A stretch of 64,000 nt of DNA from Alphaproteobacteria bacterium (GTDB taxonomy: Bacteria; Pseudomonadota; Alphaproteobacteria; Sphingomonadales; Sphingomonadaceae): the NCBI GenBank assembly GCA_003241875.1, contig QBLU01000002.1, forward strand, positions 62,001 to 126,000, in the 5' to 3' direction. The notes beneath the pieces are model-generated. The model did no database searches. It was given only the letters and a program-made list of their open reading frames with translations, and was not told the DNA's origin. Made by a program: the position numbers and the translations under genes. Shown here in pieces: positions 1 to 7,192 of this stretch (its first letter is position 1; the number at the start of each line of letters is the position of its first letter).

Positions 1-278
1 ATGAGCTCGAGCGCCTGGAAAATCTGTTCCTCGTTGTTGCTGATCAGCCGCCGCGGCGCAAAGCGCGCATCGGTGACCTGCTGCAACTGCGCCGTCGGCG
101 TCCGCGTCAGGGCCGGCAATTGTGCCTCGTTCCGGGGCCGAGTGAGCGCCAGTGCACCGCCGGTCGCGACGTGCTTCTGGTCTTCGACGGCCTCGAAATA
201 GACGCGAAAGCGTTCGAGTCCGAGGCCGCCGATAACGCCGATGAGCACGGCCGCAAAGATCACGATCTCGATTGTCAC
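1..278 (-). CDS. Membrane-anchored DUF2726-like protein, 3' end outside window (partial)
   Basis: This gene is absent from the ORF track because it runs off the left edge. Reading the minus strand from a GTG at 276-278 gives an open frame of about 92 codons to position 1. The first ~20 residues (TIEIVIFAAVLIGVIGG) form one membrane helix, followed by a polar linker and then a stretch like RFAPRRLISNNEEQIFQALE. That stretch resembles the start of DUF2726 domains, in which a conserved 'L..nE..f...L' motif opens the fold. Function is unknown. A GGGGG-rich stretch precedes the GTG as a possible ribosome site. The upstream AT-rich gap carries CtrA-like sites. Confidence 0.6.
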   Translation of the reverse strand, partial: MTIEIVIFAAVLIGVIGGLGLERFRVYFEAVEDQKHVATGGALALTRPRNEAQLPALTRTPTAQLQQVTDARFAPRRLISNNEEQIFQALEL

Positions 279-342
279 GCCTGGCCCCCTAAACGCCCGG
301 CCGACACTAACAGACCGTTACGGAGACGCAAAGAGGCAAGAC

Positions 343-372
343 ATGGTTAACGAAATTATAAACGCTTGTTAA
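343..372 (-). promoter_or_regulatory. Candidate CtrA-controlled promoter of the DUF2726-like gene
   Basis: On the minus strand this AT-rich gap holds TTAA-N7-TTAT (358-372), one mismatch from the CtrA consensus TTAA-N7-TTAA. It also holds a half site TTAACCAT (343-350). A perfect -10-like TATAAT lies at 355-360 with no good -35, as in CtrA-activated promoters. The assignment is by pattern only. Confidence 0.4.
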
Positions 373-400
373 CGATATAGTTGTTTGCTCTCGGAAAGTA

Positions 401-1039
401 TTAACCAGCAAAGTTGCGGGCGGCAAAATCCCAGTTGAGATGCTTGTCGACGATCGCCTTCACATGGTCCGGCCGACGGTTCTGATAATCGAGATAATAG
501 GCATGTTCCCAGACATCGACGGTAAGCAAGGGCGTCGCACCATCGGTGAACGGCACCTCGGCATCGTCGGTGCTGACCGTCTTCAGCGTGCCGTCGACCA
601 GCACCAGCCAGCCCCAGCCGGTGCCGAACTGTTCGACGCTCGACTTGACCAGCGCTTCCTTCAGCGCGTCGAGGCTGCCGAAATCGCGGTCGATGGCCTC
701 GGCGAGGGCACCCGACGGCGTCTGCGCCTCGGGGCTGAGGCTGTTCCAGTAAAAATTGTGGTTCCAGCACTGGGCCGCGTTGTTGAAGATCTTCTTGCGG
801 TCGGCGTCGCCCGCCGTCGCCAGGATGACATCTTCCAGCGTGCCGCCGGCCAGCGGCGTGTCGGCGAGCAGCTTGTTGAGGGTATCGAAATAGCCCTTGT
901 GGTGCTTATCATAGTGAAAGCCGATGGTTTCGGCCGAGATCGTCGGCGCCAGCGCATCGCGGTCGAAGGGCAGCGGCTGCTGCGTCAGCGGCGACGCCTG
1001 GCTGGTCGGCGGCAGGGCTTCGAGCGTATCGGTCGTCAT
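401..1039 (-). CDS. sodB: Superoxide dismutase [Fe/Mn]
   Basis: The protein dismutates superoxide to hydrogen peroxide and oxygen in the cytoplasm. The product is 212 aa, usual for the Fe/Mn family. The N-terminal helical domain has HYDKHHKGYFDTLN and the second helical stretch has QCWNHNFYWNSL, supplying two metal-binding His. The C-terminal domain has GTGWGWLV and DVWEHAYYLDYQNRR, which carries the Asp and His ligands. The ORF track fuses it to an upstream antisense-like frame; the ATG at 1039 sits just after a GGAG-type ribosome site and matches the family start. It lies 23 bases behind leuD on the same strand, so it is probably the last gene of that operon. Fe versus Mn preference cannot be read with certainty. 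Confidence 0.95.
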   Translation of the reverse strand: MTTDTLEALPPTSQASPLTQQPLPFDRDALAPTISAETIGFHYDKHHKGYFDTLNKLLADTPLAGGTLEDVILATAGDADRKKIFNNAAQCWNHNFYWNSLSPEAQTPSGALAEAIDRDFGSLDALKEALVKSSVEQFGTGWGWLVLVDGTLKTVSTDDAEVPFTDGATPLLTVDVWEHAYYLDYQNRRPDHVKAIVDKHLNWDFAARNFAG

Positions 1040-1062
1040 GGGGAATCTCCTCGGGTGTCCGC

Positions 1063-1668
1063 TCAGCGGTTCCCGAGGTAAACCCATGGCCGCAACGAGC
1101 GGTTCCGGTCGTGCCAGGCGGCAATGGTCGCAGCCGACTGCAGGGTGAGGTCGATGGCATCGAGGCCGCCGACCAGCATGGCCTTGGCCTCGGCGTTGAT
1201 TTCGAACGCGAAAGCCAGTGTGCCGGCGGTGACGCGCTGCGCCGGCAGGTCGATATGGACGGCAACATCGTGCGCCGCGAGAGCATCGACGGCGGCGCGC
1301 GGCAACGCCAGCGGCAGGACGCCGCCGCGGACGGCATTGCCGGCGAAGATCGGGCTGAAGCTCGGCGCGATCACCGCCCGGATGCCGTGTTCGGCAAGCG
1401 CCCAGACGGCGTGCTCGCGGCTCGAGCCGCAGCCGAAATTGGCGCCGGCGAGCAGGATGGCGGCGTCGCGGAAGCCCGGCCGGTTGAGGACGAATTCGGG
1501 GTTTTCGGTGCGGCCTTCGGTGTAACGGCGACCCGCGAACAGGCCGGCGGCGAGGCCGGTCTTGCCGGTGGTCTTCATCTCGCGCGACGGGATGATGATA
1601 TCGGTGTCGATATTGTCCTCGAGCAGCGGCGCCGCGAGCGAGGTGAGCGTGGTGAAGGGCGTGCTCAT
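1063..1668 (-). CDS. leuD: 3-isopropylmalate dehydratase small subunit (LeuD family)
   Basis: This is the small (swivelling) subunit of a LeuCD-type isomerase, which normally converts 2-isopropylmalate to 3-isopropylmalate in leucine synthesis. Length is 201 aa, typical. Recognisable signatures are DNIDTDIIIPSREMK near residue 17, NPEFVLN, and the loop GANFGCGSSREHAVWAL, followed by RAVIAPSFSPIFAGNA. The ATG at 1668 overlaps the stop of the large subunit by four bases, so the two are translationally coupled. The substrate may differ from isopropylmalate because the partner large subunit is divergent (see leuC entry). Confidence 0.9.
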   Translation of the reverse strand: MSTPFTTLTSLAAPLLEDNIDTDIIIPSREMKTTGKTGLAAGLFAGRRYTEGRTENPEFVLNRPGFRDAAILLAGANFGCGSSREHAVWALAEHGIRAVIAPSFSPIFAGNAVRGGVLPLALPRAAVDALAAHDVAVHIDLPAQRVTAGTLAFAFEINAEAKAMLVGGLDAIDLTLQSAATIAAWHDRNRSLRPWVYLGNR

Positions 1669-3023
1669 GGTGCGCTGATTCGCCCGGCGATGGCGCTGGC
1701 GGCGACGACTTCGGGGCTGGCGATATGGGTGCGGGTGCCGGGGCCCTGGCGGCTTTCGAAGTTGCGGTTGGTGCTGGAGATGACACGCTGCCCGGCGCCG
1801 AAGCTTTCGCCGCCGGCGAAGAAGCACATCGAGCAGCCCGATTCGCGCCATTCGAAGCCGGCGGCGGTGAAGACGGCGTCGAGCCCTTCGGCTTCCGCGG
1901 CACGCTTCACCGCCGATGATCCGGGCACGACGATGGCGCGCACACCGTTGGCGACATGCCGGCCGGCGACGATGGCGGCGGCGCGCTGCAGGTCCGACAG
2001 GCGGCTGTTGGTGCAGCTGCCGATGAAGGCGCCGTCGATGGCGAGGCCGGCGAGCGGCTGGCCAGGATGGAGCCCCATATAGGCCAGCGAACCCGGCGCC
2101 GCGTCCGCAGGCACGACGCCATCGAGCGGCACCGATTGCGCCGGCGAGGTGCCCCAGCTCACCATCGGCGCGATGCCGGCGGCGTCGATGCTGATCTCGC
2201 GGTCGAATGCGGCGTCGGCGTCGCCGGGCAATTGCCGCCATTCGGCAAGGGCGCGGTCCCATAGCGCGCCGGCAGGCGCATAGCGGCGGCCCCTGAGCCA
2301 GGCGAAGGTCGTGTCGTCGGGCGCGATCACGGCGGAAAAGGCGGCGAATTCGGTGGCCATGTTGCACAGCGTCATGCGCGCCTCCATCGGCAGCGCGGTC
2401 ACGGCGCTGCCGGCGAATTCGATGGCATGGCCCTGCCCGCCGGCGGCGCCGTGGCGGGCGATGAGCGCCAGCGCCATGTCCTTGGCGGTGACGCCGGGCC
2501 GAAGGGTGCCGTCGAACGTGACTCGCATGGTCGGCGGGCGGTCGATGCGCAGCGTGCCGGTAGCCAGCGCATGTTCGGCCTCGGTCGAGCCGATGCCCCA
2601 GGCCAGCGCGCCGACGGCGCCTTGCGTGCAGCTGTGGCTGTCGGGGGCGACCAGCGTCAGGCCGGGCAGCACGATGCCGAGTTCGGGCGAGACGACATGG
2701 ACGATGCCCTGGTCCGGATCGCCGATGTCGAAGACGGTGAGCCCGGCGGCATGGGCGGCGGCGCGAGTTTCGGTGATGAAGGCGGTGCCGCCGGGCATCG
2801 TCGTCGCGTCGGTGCGGCCGGGGCGCGTGTCGACGATATGATCCATGGCGACAAAGGCCCGCGCCGGATCGGCGACGCCGCGCCCGGCGGCGGCCAGGCT
2901 GTTGAGCGCCGCGGCGCCGGTGCGTTCGTGGAGGAAGATGCGATCTATGGCGATGATGGTGGCGCCGCCGGGGGTTTCGGCGATGGCATGGGCGGCCCAG
3001 AGCTTGTCGAACAGGCTGGGCAT
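1665..3023 (-). CDS. leuC: Aconitase-family large subunit (LeuC-like)
   Basis: This is the 4Fe-4S hydro-lyase subunit of a LeuCD-type isomerase, 452 aa. Cluster cysteines are visible in IGSCTNSR and in ESGCSMC near the C-terminus, followed by STNRNFESRQG. The substrate-side motifs differ from ordinary LeuC: DSHSCTQGAVGALAWG replaces DSHTSTHGA.GALAFG, VAMDHIVDT replaces MDHN.PT, and GCSMCFFAGGE replaces GCSMCLAMN. This may be a paralogue acting on a related 2-methylmalate-type substrate; the ordinary leucine enzyme could be elsewhere. Its ATG overlaps the stop of the upstream tail-sheath-like gene (TGATG). No leuA or leuB is nearby. Confidence 0.8.
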   Translation of the reverse strand: MPSLFDKLWAAHAIAETPGGATIIAIDRIFLHERTGAAALNSLAAAGRGVADPARAFVAMDHIVDTRPGRTDATTMPGGTAFITETRAAAHAAGLTVFDIGDPDQGIVHVVSPELGIVLPGLTLVAPDSHSCTQGAVGALAWGIGSTEAEHALATGTLRIDRPPTMRVTFDGTLRPGVTAKDMALALIARHGAAGGQGHAIEFAGSAVTALPMEARMTLCNMATEFAAFSAVIAPDDTTFAWLRGRRYAPAGALWDRALAEWRQLPGDADAAFDREISIDAAGIAPMVSWGTSPAQSVPLDGVVPADAAPGSLAYMGLHPGQPLAGLAIDGAFIGSCTNSRLSDLQRAAAIVAGRHVANGVRAIVVPGSSAVKRAAEAEGLDAVFTAAGFEWRESGCSMCFFAGGESFGAGQRVISSTNRNFESRQGPGTRTHIASPEVVAASAIAGRISAP

Positions 3024-4123
3024 CAGCGGGCGGTCGCCACGGCCAGCCGGGTGATCAGGAATTCGGCCGGGCGCAGCGGGGCGTGGCCGATCTCGACGAT
3101 CAGCCGCCCGGCGGCGACATCGGCCGCGGTCGTCGTCGTTGCGTCACAGCGCACGAAAAACGCCTGTTCGGGCTTGCTGCCGGCCAGTCCGCCATCCCGC
3201 CACAAACGGTCGAGAAAGCCCTCCACCGTCGCGCGCACCCGGGCCCGGAGCGCCGGTTCATCGGCTTCGAACGCGACCCATCCGAGGCTGTGGGTGATCG
3301 ACGCCGCGATCGTCGCGGCAAGGCGGCGGACCGGCACATATTTCCATTCGGGGTCGCTCGACAGGGTGCGGCTACCCCAGACCAGCAGGCCCTTGCCGGG
3401 AAAGGCGCGGATGACGTTGATGCCTTCGGGGTTGAGAAGCTCCTGCTCCGCGGTGGTGATGGCCTGCGTTGCGGCGACTCCGGCCAGCGGCAGGTTCGCG
3501 GGTGCTTTCCAGACGCCGCGGTCGCGGTCGTTGCGGGCGATGGCGCCGGCGACGATCGACGACGGGGCCAGCATGCTGCCGTCGCGCGTGCGCAGCCACG
3601 GCCAGTAGAGCGCCGCGGCCGGGGTGTCGAACGGCCGGCGCCAGTCGCGCAGCGCGGCGATCGACAGGCCGGCGGGCGCGTCGAGCAGCGCCAGGCGGTT
3701 GCTCAATGGCGCTGCCGCCAGCGCGACCAGCGCCTGCATCGTCGCATCGGCCGCCGCCGGGCGCAGCGCCTGGACATCGGGCGCGGCGACCAATGCCGCA
3801 TCGGTATCGGCGAGCCGGGCGACCGCCGCCGCCGGGTCACCATCGGACGCGACGGAAACGATGTGCAGGCGACCGCCGCCATTGGCGAAGAAGCCCTGCA
3901 CCGCCGGCCACAACACATTGGGCGTGCCGTCGGACAGCGGCGCCATCGACCAGTAGCGGCCGAATTCCGCCGCCGACGTCAGGACTTGCCCAGGCGGCGC
4001 GGCGCCGGGCACCGGCTCGGCAAGGCCGACAAAGCCGGCAACACCGGTATCGAGCGCGGCGATCGGCGGCGGCGGGCTGCCGGGTTCCGCGATGTACACG
4101 CCGGGGGTGGTGTATTCCGCCAT
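3023..4123 (-). CDS. Contractile phage tail sheath-like protein, isolated
   Basis: The 366-aa product has the architecture of a small contractile-tail sheath subunit, as found in myophages and extracellular contractile injection systems. The N-terminus reads TTPGVYIAEPGSPPPPI followed by VAGFVGLAEP, the classic sheath opening. The C-terminal third reads KYVPVRRLAATIAASI, VAFEADEPALRARVR, AFFVRCDATTTT and APLRPAEFLITRLAV, the inter-subunit 'handshake' domain. No tube, baseplate, spike or ATPase gene is adjacent. The stop overlaps the ATG of leuC by one base, so it sits inside a metabolic operon with GFA, leuCD and sod. Composition looks like its neighbours. It may be a relic, a part supplied to a system elsewhere, or a domesticated protein. 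Confidence 0.85.
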   Translation of the reverse strand: MAEYTTPGVYIAEPGSPPPPIAALDTGVAGFVGLAEPVPGAAPPGQVLTSAAEFGRYWSMAPLSDGTPNVLWPAVQGFFANGGGRLHIVSVASDGDPAAAVARLADTDAALVAAPDVQALRPAAADATMQALVALAAAPLSNRLALLDAPAGLSIAALRDWRRPFDTPAAALYWPWLRTRDGSMLAPSSIVAGAIARNDRDRGVWKAPANLPLAGVAATQAITTAEQELLNPEGINVIRAFPGKGLLVWGSRTLSSDPEWKYVPVRRLAATIAASITHSLGWVAFEADEPALRARVRATVEGFLDRLWRDGGLAGSKPEQAFFVRCDATTTTAADVAAGRLIVEIGHAPLRPAEFLITRLAVATAR

Positions 4124-4155
4124 CGCGCGACCTTAATCGCCTTGGCCGGGTCCCG

Positions 4156-4556
4156 CTAGAACCACAGGTCGCGGACGCAGCGACCGTCGGAGGGCAGATC
4201 CTCGAAGCTGTCGCGGCCGTCGAAATGGTCATGGCGAGGTCGGCGACCACCGCGGGCGGAGCCAGCCGGACGTTGACGGCGATGCGGCGCCGGCCATCGG
4301 GCTCCAGTCGCAGCCCGCGCCAGGCGGTGACGCCGGCGCAGACCGGGCAAAAGCGGATCTCAAGCGACGGCTCGCCCTTGCCCGGGCGGCGATAGGCGGC
4401 GGTCGCGCCGGTCAGTGCAATGCGCTCGCCTTCGAAATCATAGGCCCAGAGCGCACCATATCGGCGGCACAAGGTGCAGTTGCAGGCCGTGATCGAACCG
4501 GGGTCGCCGATGAGCGTCCAGCCGGCGCCACCGCAATGACAACTGCCGCCAAGCAT
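4156..4556 (-). pseudogene. GFA/CENP-V family zinc protein, frameshifted
   Basis: The first ~107 codons (from ATG 4556) read as a glutathione-dependent formaldehyde-activating (GFA) fold protein: GGSCHCGG, CNCTLCRRYGALWAY and RFCPVCAGV supply the zinc cysteines. The natural C-terminus, HFDGRDSFEDLPSDGRCVRDLWF-like, lies in another frame and stops at 4156. The switch is around 4224-4232 (minus strand ATGACCATTTC), and the total length (401 nt) fits loss of one base. Uninterrupted, the frame runs on into the sheath gene without a family match. It may be a real pseudogene, a sequencing slip, or less likely a programmed shift. Its stop lies 32 bases before the sheath ATG. Confidence 0.75.
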
Positions 4557-4594
4557 CTCTGGACCCGCCTTTCCGTCACGTTGGACTACAAAGC

Positions 4595-4698
4595 CGCTCA
4601 GGCTGAGCTTGTCGAAGCCGTGTCGCAAAGCGCCTGAGCTGGTCGAAGCCGCGTGCAGGGCGGGCTCGCGGGGGCGACGACAAGCTCAGCGTGAGCGG
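4595..4698. repeat. Three copies of a CTCAGGCTGAGC..GTCGAAG palindromic-type repeat
   Basis: The gap between ndh and the GFA gene holds one good copy (4595-4617), one degenerate copy (about 4631-4649) and one inverted copy (about 4677-4698) of a short dispersed repeat. The same family recurs at 41.8 kb. The inverted pair could form a long hairpin in RNA and may separate the two transcripts. Confidence 0.8.
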
Positions 4699-4719
4699 GT
4701 CAATCGACTGATAACAACG

Positions 4720-6051
4720 CTAATGCAGTTTCAGTTTCGGGCGGACCACCTGGTTGACGTGGCCGACGAGGAGCAATGACAGCCCCTTGATCCAGCCGTG
4801 GATGGCGATCAGGTGCATGCGGTAGAGCGAGGTATAGACCAGCCGCGCCAGCCGGCCCTCGATCGCCATGCGGCCGCCGACAAGGTTCCCCATCAGGCTG
4901 CCGACCGTCGTGTAGCGCGCCAGGCTGACCAGCGAGCCCTTGTCTTGGTAGACGAAATGGCGGAGCGGCTTGCCGTCGATCAGCGCGCGGATGTTGTGAT
5001 AGGCCGTCGTCGCCATCTGGTGCGCCGCCTGGGCACGCGGCGGAATCGGCTTGCCCTCCCCTTCCGGCACATACCAGGCGCAGTCGCCGATGGCGAAGAT
5101 GCGGTCGTCGAGCGTCGTCTGCAGCGTGGCGCCGACGACGAGCTGGTTGTTGCGGGTGGTTTCGAGACCGCCGATGGCTTTCAGGAAATCGGCGCCCTTC
5201 ACCCCCGCGGCCCAGACCTTCAGGTCGGCGGGGATGGTCTCGCCATCCTTGGTGATGATGGCGTCCGCCGTCGCCGATGTGACCTGGGTGGCGGTCAGCA
5301 CGCGGACGCCAAGCGCTTGGAGTTCCTCGGTCGCGGCGCCGGCGAGCTTTTCCGGCAGCGCCGGCAGGATGCGCGGCCCGGCCTCGATCAGCGTCACCTG
5401 CAGGCGTTTTTCGTCGAACACCTCGAGGCCATAGAAGCCCAGCGCCGTCGCTGCCGAATACAGCTCCGCTGCCAGCTCAACGCCGGTGGCGCCGCCGCCG
5501 ACGATGGCGACCCGGGCATAGGCATCGGCGCCGGGATCCTGGGTCATCGTCCGCGACACGCGCAGGCACTGGTTGAGCAGGCGGCGGCGGAAGCGATCGG
5601 CATCGGCGCGGGTATCGAGCGACAGGCAATGCTCGCGCACGCCCGGGGTGCCGAAATCGTTCGACACCGAGCCGACGGCCATCACGAGATAATCATAACG
5701 GATGCGGTGGCGGCCGATGACTTCGCTGCCGTCCTCGTCCTTGATCGGTGCGACGACGATCTGCTGGGCTTCGCGATCGATGGCTTCGAGCGCGCCGTCG
5801 AAATAGCGATAGCCCCAGCGATAGGCATGGCCGCGATAGCCGACCTCGTCGAGATTGGCATCGAGCGAACCGGCCGCGACCTCGTGCAGCAGCGGCTTCC
5901 AGATGTGCGTCGAGTTGCGATCGACGAGGATGATGTCGAAATCCTCGCGCGACAGATGGCCGCCGAGCTTTGCCACCAGCTCGAGCCCGCCGGCGCCGCC
6001 GCCGACGACGACAATCTGGGTTTTCTTGCCGTCTGGTCTGGTGCGCGGCAT
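4720..6051 (-). CDS. ndh: Type II NADH:quinone oxidoreductase (NDH-2)
   Basis: This is a single-subunit, non-proton-pumping NADH dehydrogenase feeding electrons to quinone at the inner face of the membrane. The 443-aa chain opens with an FAD-binding Rossmann motif, QIVVVGGGAGGLELVAKLG, followed by STHIWKPLLHEVAAGSLD, a typical NDH-2 signature. The second, NADH-binding Rossmann motif is VAIVGGGATGVELAAEL near residue 170. IFAIGDCAWY and PPRAQAAHQMA mark the FAD/quinone region. The C-terminus (RMHLIAIHGWIKGLSLLLVGHVNQ) is amphipathic and hydrophobic, suiting membrane attachment. It is monocistronic as far as seen; repeats follow its stop. Confidence 0.92.
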   Translation of the reverse strand: MPRTRPDGKKTQIVVVGGGAGGLELVAKLGGHLSREDFDIILVDRNSTHIWKPLLHEVAAGSLDANLDEVGYRGHAYRWGYRYFDGALEAIDREAQQIVVAPIKDEDGSEVIGRHRIRYDYLVMAVGSVSNDFGTPGVREHCLSLDTRADADRFRRRLLNQCLRVSRTMTQDPGADAYARVAIVGGGATGVELAAELYSAATALGFYGLEVFDEKRLQVTLIEAGPRILPALPEKLAGAATEELQALGVRVLTATQVTSATADAIITKDGETIPADLKVWAAGVKGADFLKAIGGLETTRNNQLVVGATLQTTLDDRIFAIGDCAWYVPEGEGKPIPPRAQAAHQMATTAYHNIRALIDGKPLRHFVYQDKGSLVSLARYTTVGSLMGNLVGGRMAIEGRLARLVYTSLYRMHLIAIHGWIKGLSLLLVGHVNQVVRPKLKLH

Positions 6052-6165
6052 CGGGCCCCCTTGCTGGTTGCCCCTGAGTAGCGGGGTCGGCGGCTTTTCT
6101 CAAAGCAGAAATGCCGCGGTGCAGCGATGGATGACAGCGACGGGTCTGTCAGGCAGAACCGGGCC

Positions 6166-7029
6166 ATGCGCCGCGCCCTGGCCATGTTCTCCCTCGCCCT
6201 GTCGCTGGCGCTGCCCGGATCGGCGCGGCCCGCCCGGCAACCGACCGCCGCCGAGCGTGCCGAAGCGGCGATGATCAAGCGTTTCGAGCCGCTGGCGATC
6301 GAGGATGCGCTGATCGACCAGCAGGCACGCATCACCGCCGCGGTCGCCGCGTTGCCGGCCCCTGGCAGCGTGCCGGAAATGCCGGTGCTGGCGATCGGCG
6401 GCGAGGGCTATCTCGCCTTGTTCGACCGCGAGGCCCGGCGGGCGGCAAAGGTGCTGGCGGCGCGCGGCGGCGGCCCGGCGCTGGTGCTGAGCAATACGCC
6501 GGAACAGGTCTTTTCGGGGCTGCTCGCCTCGCGGCGGACGATGGCGCTGGCGGTGGCGGCGCTGGGCCGGCGCGCGCGGCCGGGGGATACGCTGGTGGTT
6601 TACCTGACCTCGCACGGCGGCCCCGACGGCAGCATCGCGATGGATGCGCCCTATATCGATTTCGCGCCGATGACCGCGGTGGACCTTGCCAAGGCGATGG
6701 ACGCCGCCGGGTTTCGCCGCCGGGTCGTGATCGTGTCGGCCTGCTATGGCGCCAGCTGGATACCGGCGCTGGCCAGCCCGACGACGATCGTCGTCGCGGC
6801 AGCGGCGGCCGACCGCACGTCGTTCGGCTGCGATGACAGCCGCGACCTGACGTTGTTCGGCGAGGCGCTGATCGGCGCGCTGGGCACGCCCGGCGTGTCG
6901 CTGGCGACGGCCTTTGCCGCGGCCAAGGCGCGGATCGCCGCGCAGGAACGCGCCATGAAGATCACGCCGTCGCTGCCGGAAGCCCGGGTGGGCGCCGGGA
7001 TGCAGGCGGTCTGGACGGGGCCTGGCTGA
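6166..7029 (+). CDS. Secreted C13-family (legumain-like) cysteine peptidase
   Basis: The protein begins with a signal peptide (MRRALAMFSLALSLALPGSARP), so I start it at 6166 rather than at the upstream ATG 6127. The mature part has the caspase-like fold signature of peptidase family C13: a beta strand ending in the catalytic His, VVYLTSHGGPDG, and another ending in the catalytic Cys, VVIVSACYGA, about 50 residues later. VVAAAAADRTSFGCDD resembles the next conserved strand. The family includes legumain and GPI-transamidase; bacterial members are poorly characterised periplasmic proteins. It is divergent from ndh and about 160 bases upstream of purL, with no obvious operon. Confidence 0.8.
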   Translation: MRRALAMFSLALSLALPGSARPARQPTAAERAEAAMIKRFEPLAIEDALIDQQARITAAVAALPAPGSVPEMPVLAIGGEGYLALFDREARRAAKVLAARGGGPALVLSNTPEQVFSGLLASRRTMALAVAALGRRARPGDTLVVYLTSHGGPDGSIAMDAPYIDFAPMTAVDLAKAMDAAGFRRRVVIVSACYGASWIPALASPTTIVVAAAAADRTSFGCDDSRDLTLFGEALIGALGTPGVSLATAFAAAKARIAAQERAMKITPSLPEARVGAGMQAVWTGPG

Positions 7030-7192
7030 GGCGCTGGTGCCAGGCTGTATTGACGAAGACCGGGTAAAGGCCGGCGCGGCGTGCTGGTCGGTGCCGGTGT
7101 CGCGTCGACGGCCTATCCGCTGAAACGCTGATCCCGGGCGCGGACCGCAAGCCTTTCTCGACTTGCACGCCCGGCTTCGCTATCGCCCGCGC

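Noticed and set aside
401-1903. 500-aa ORF covering SOD and more
   Set aside because: Only the last 212 residues are coding-like (SOD). The rest is an out-of-frame read through leuD and leuC with low-complexity Arg/Pro composition.
3837-4628. 263-aa ORF with GFA N-terminus
   Set aside because: After about residue 130 it leaves the GFA family and runs antisense-frame through the sheath gene; it is the result of the frameshift, not a fusion gene.
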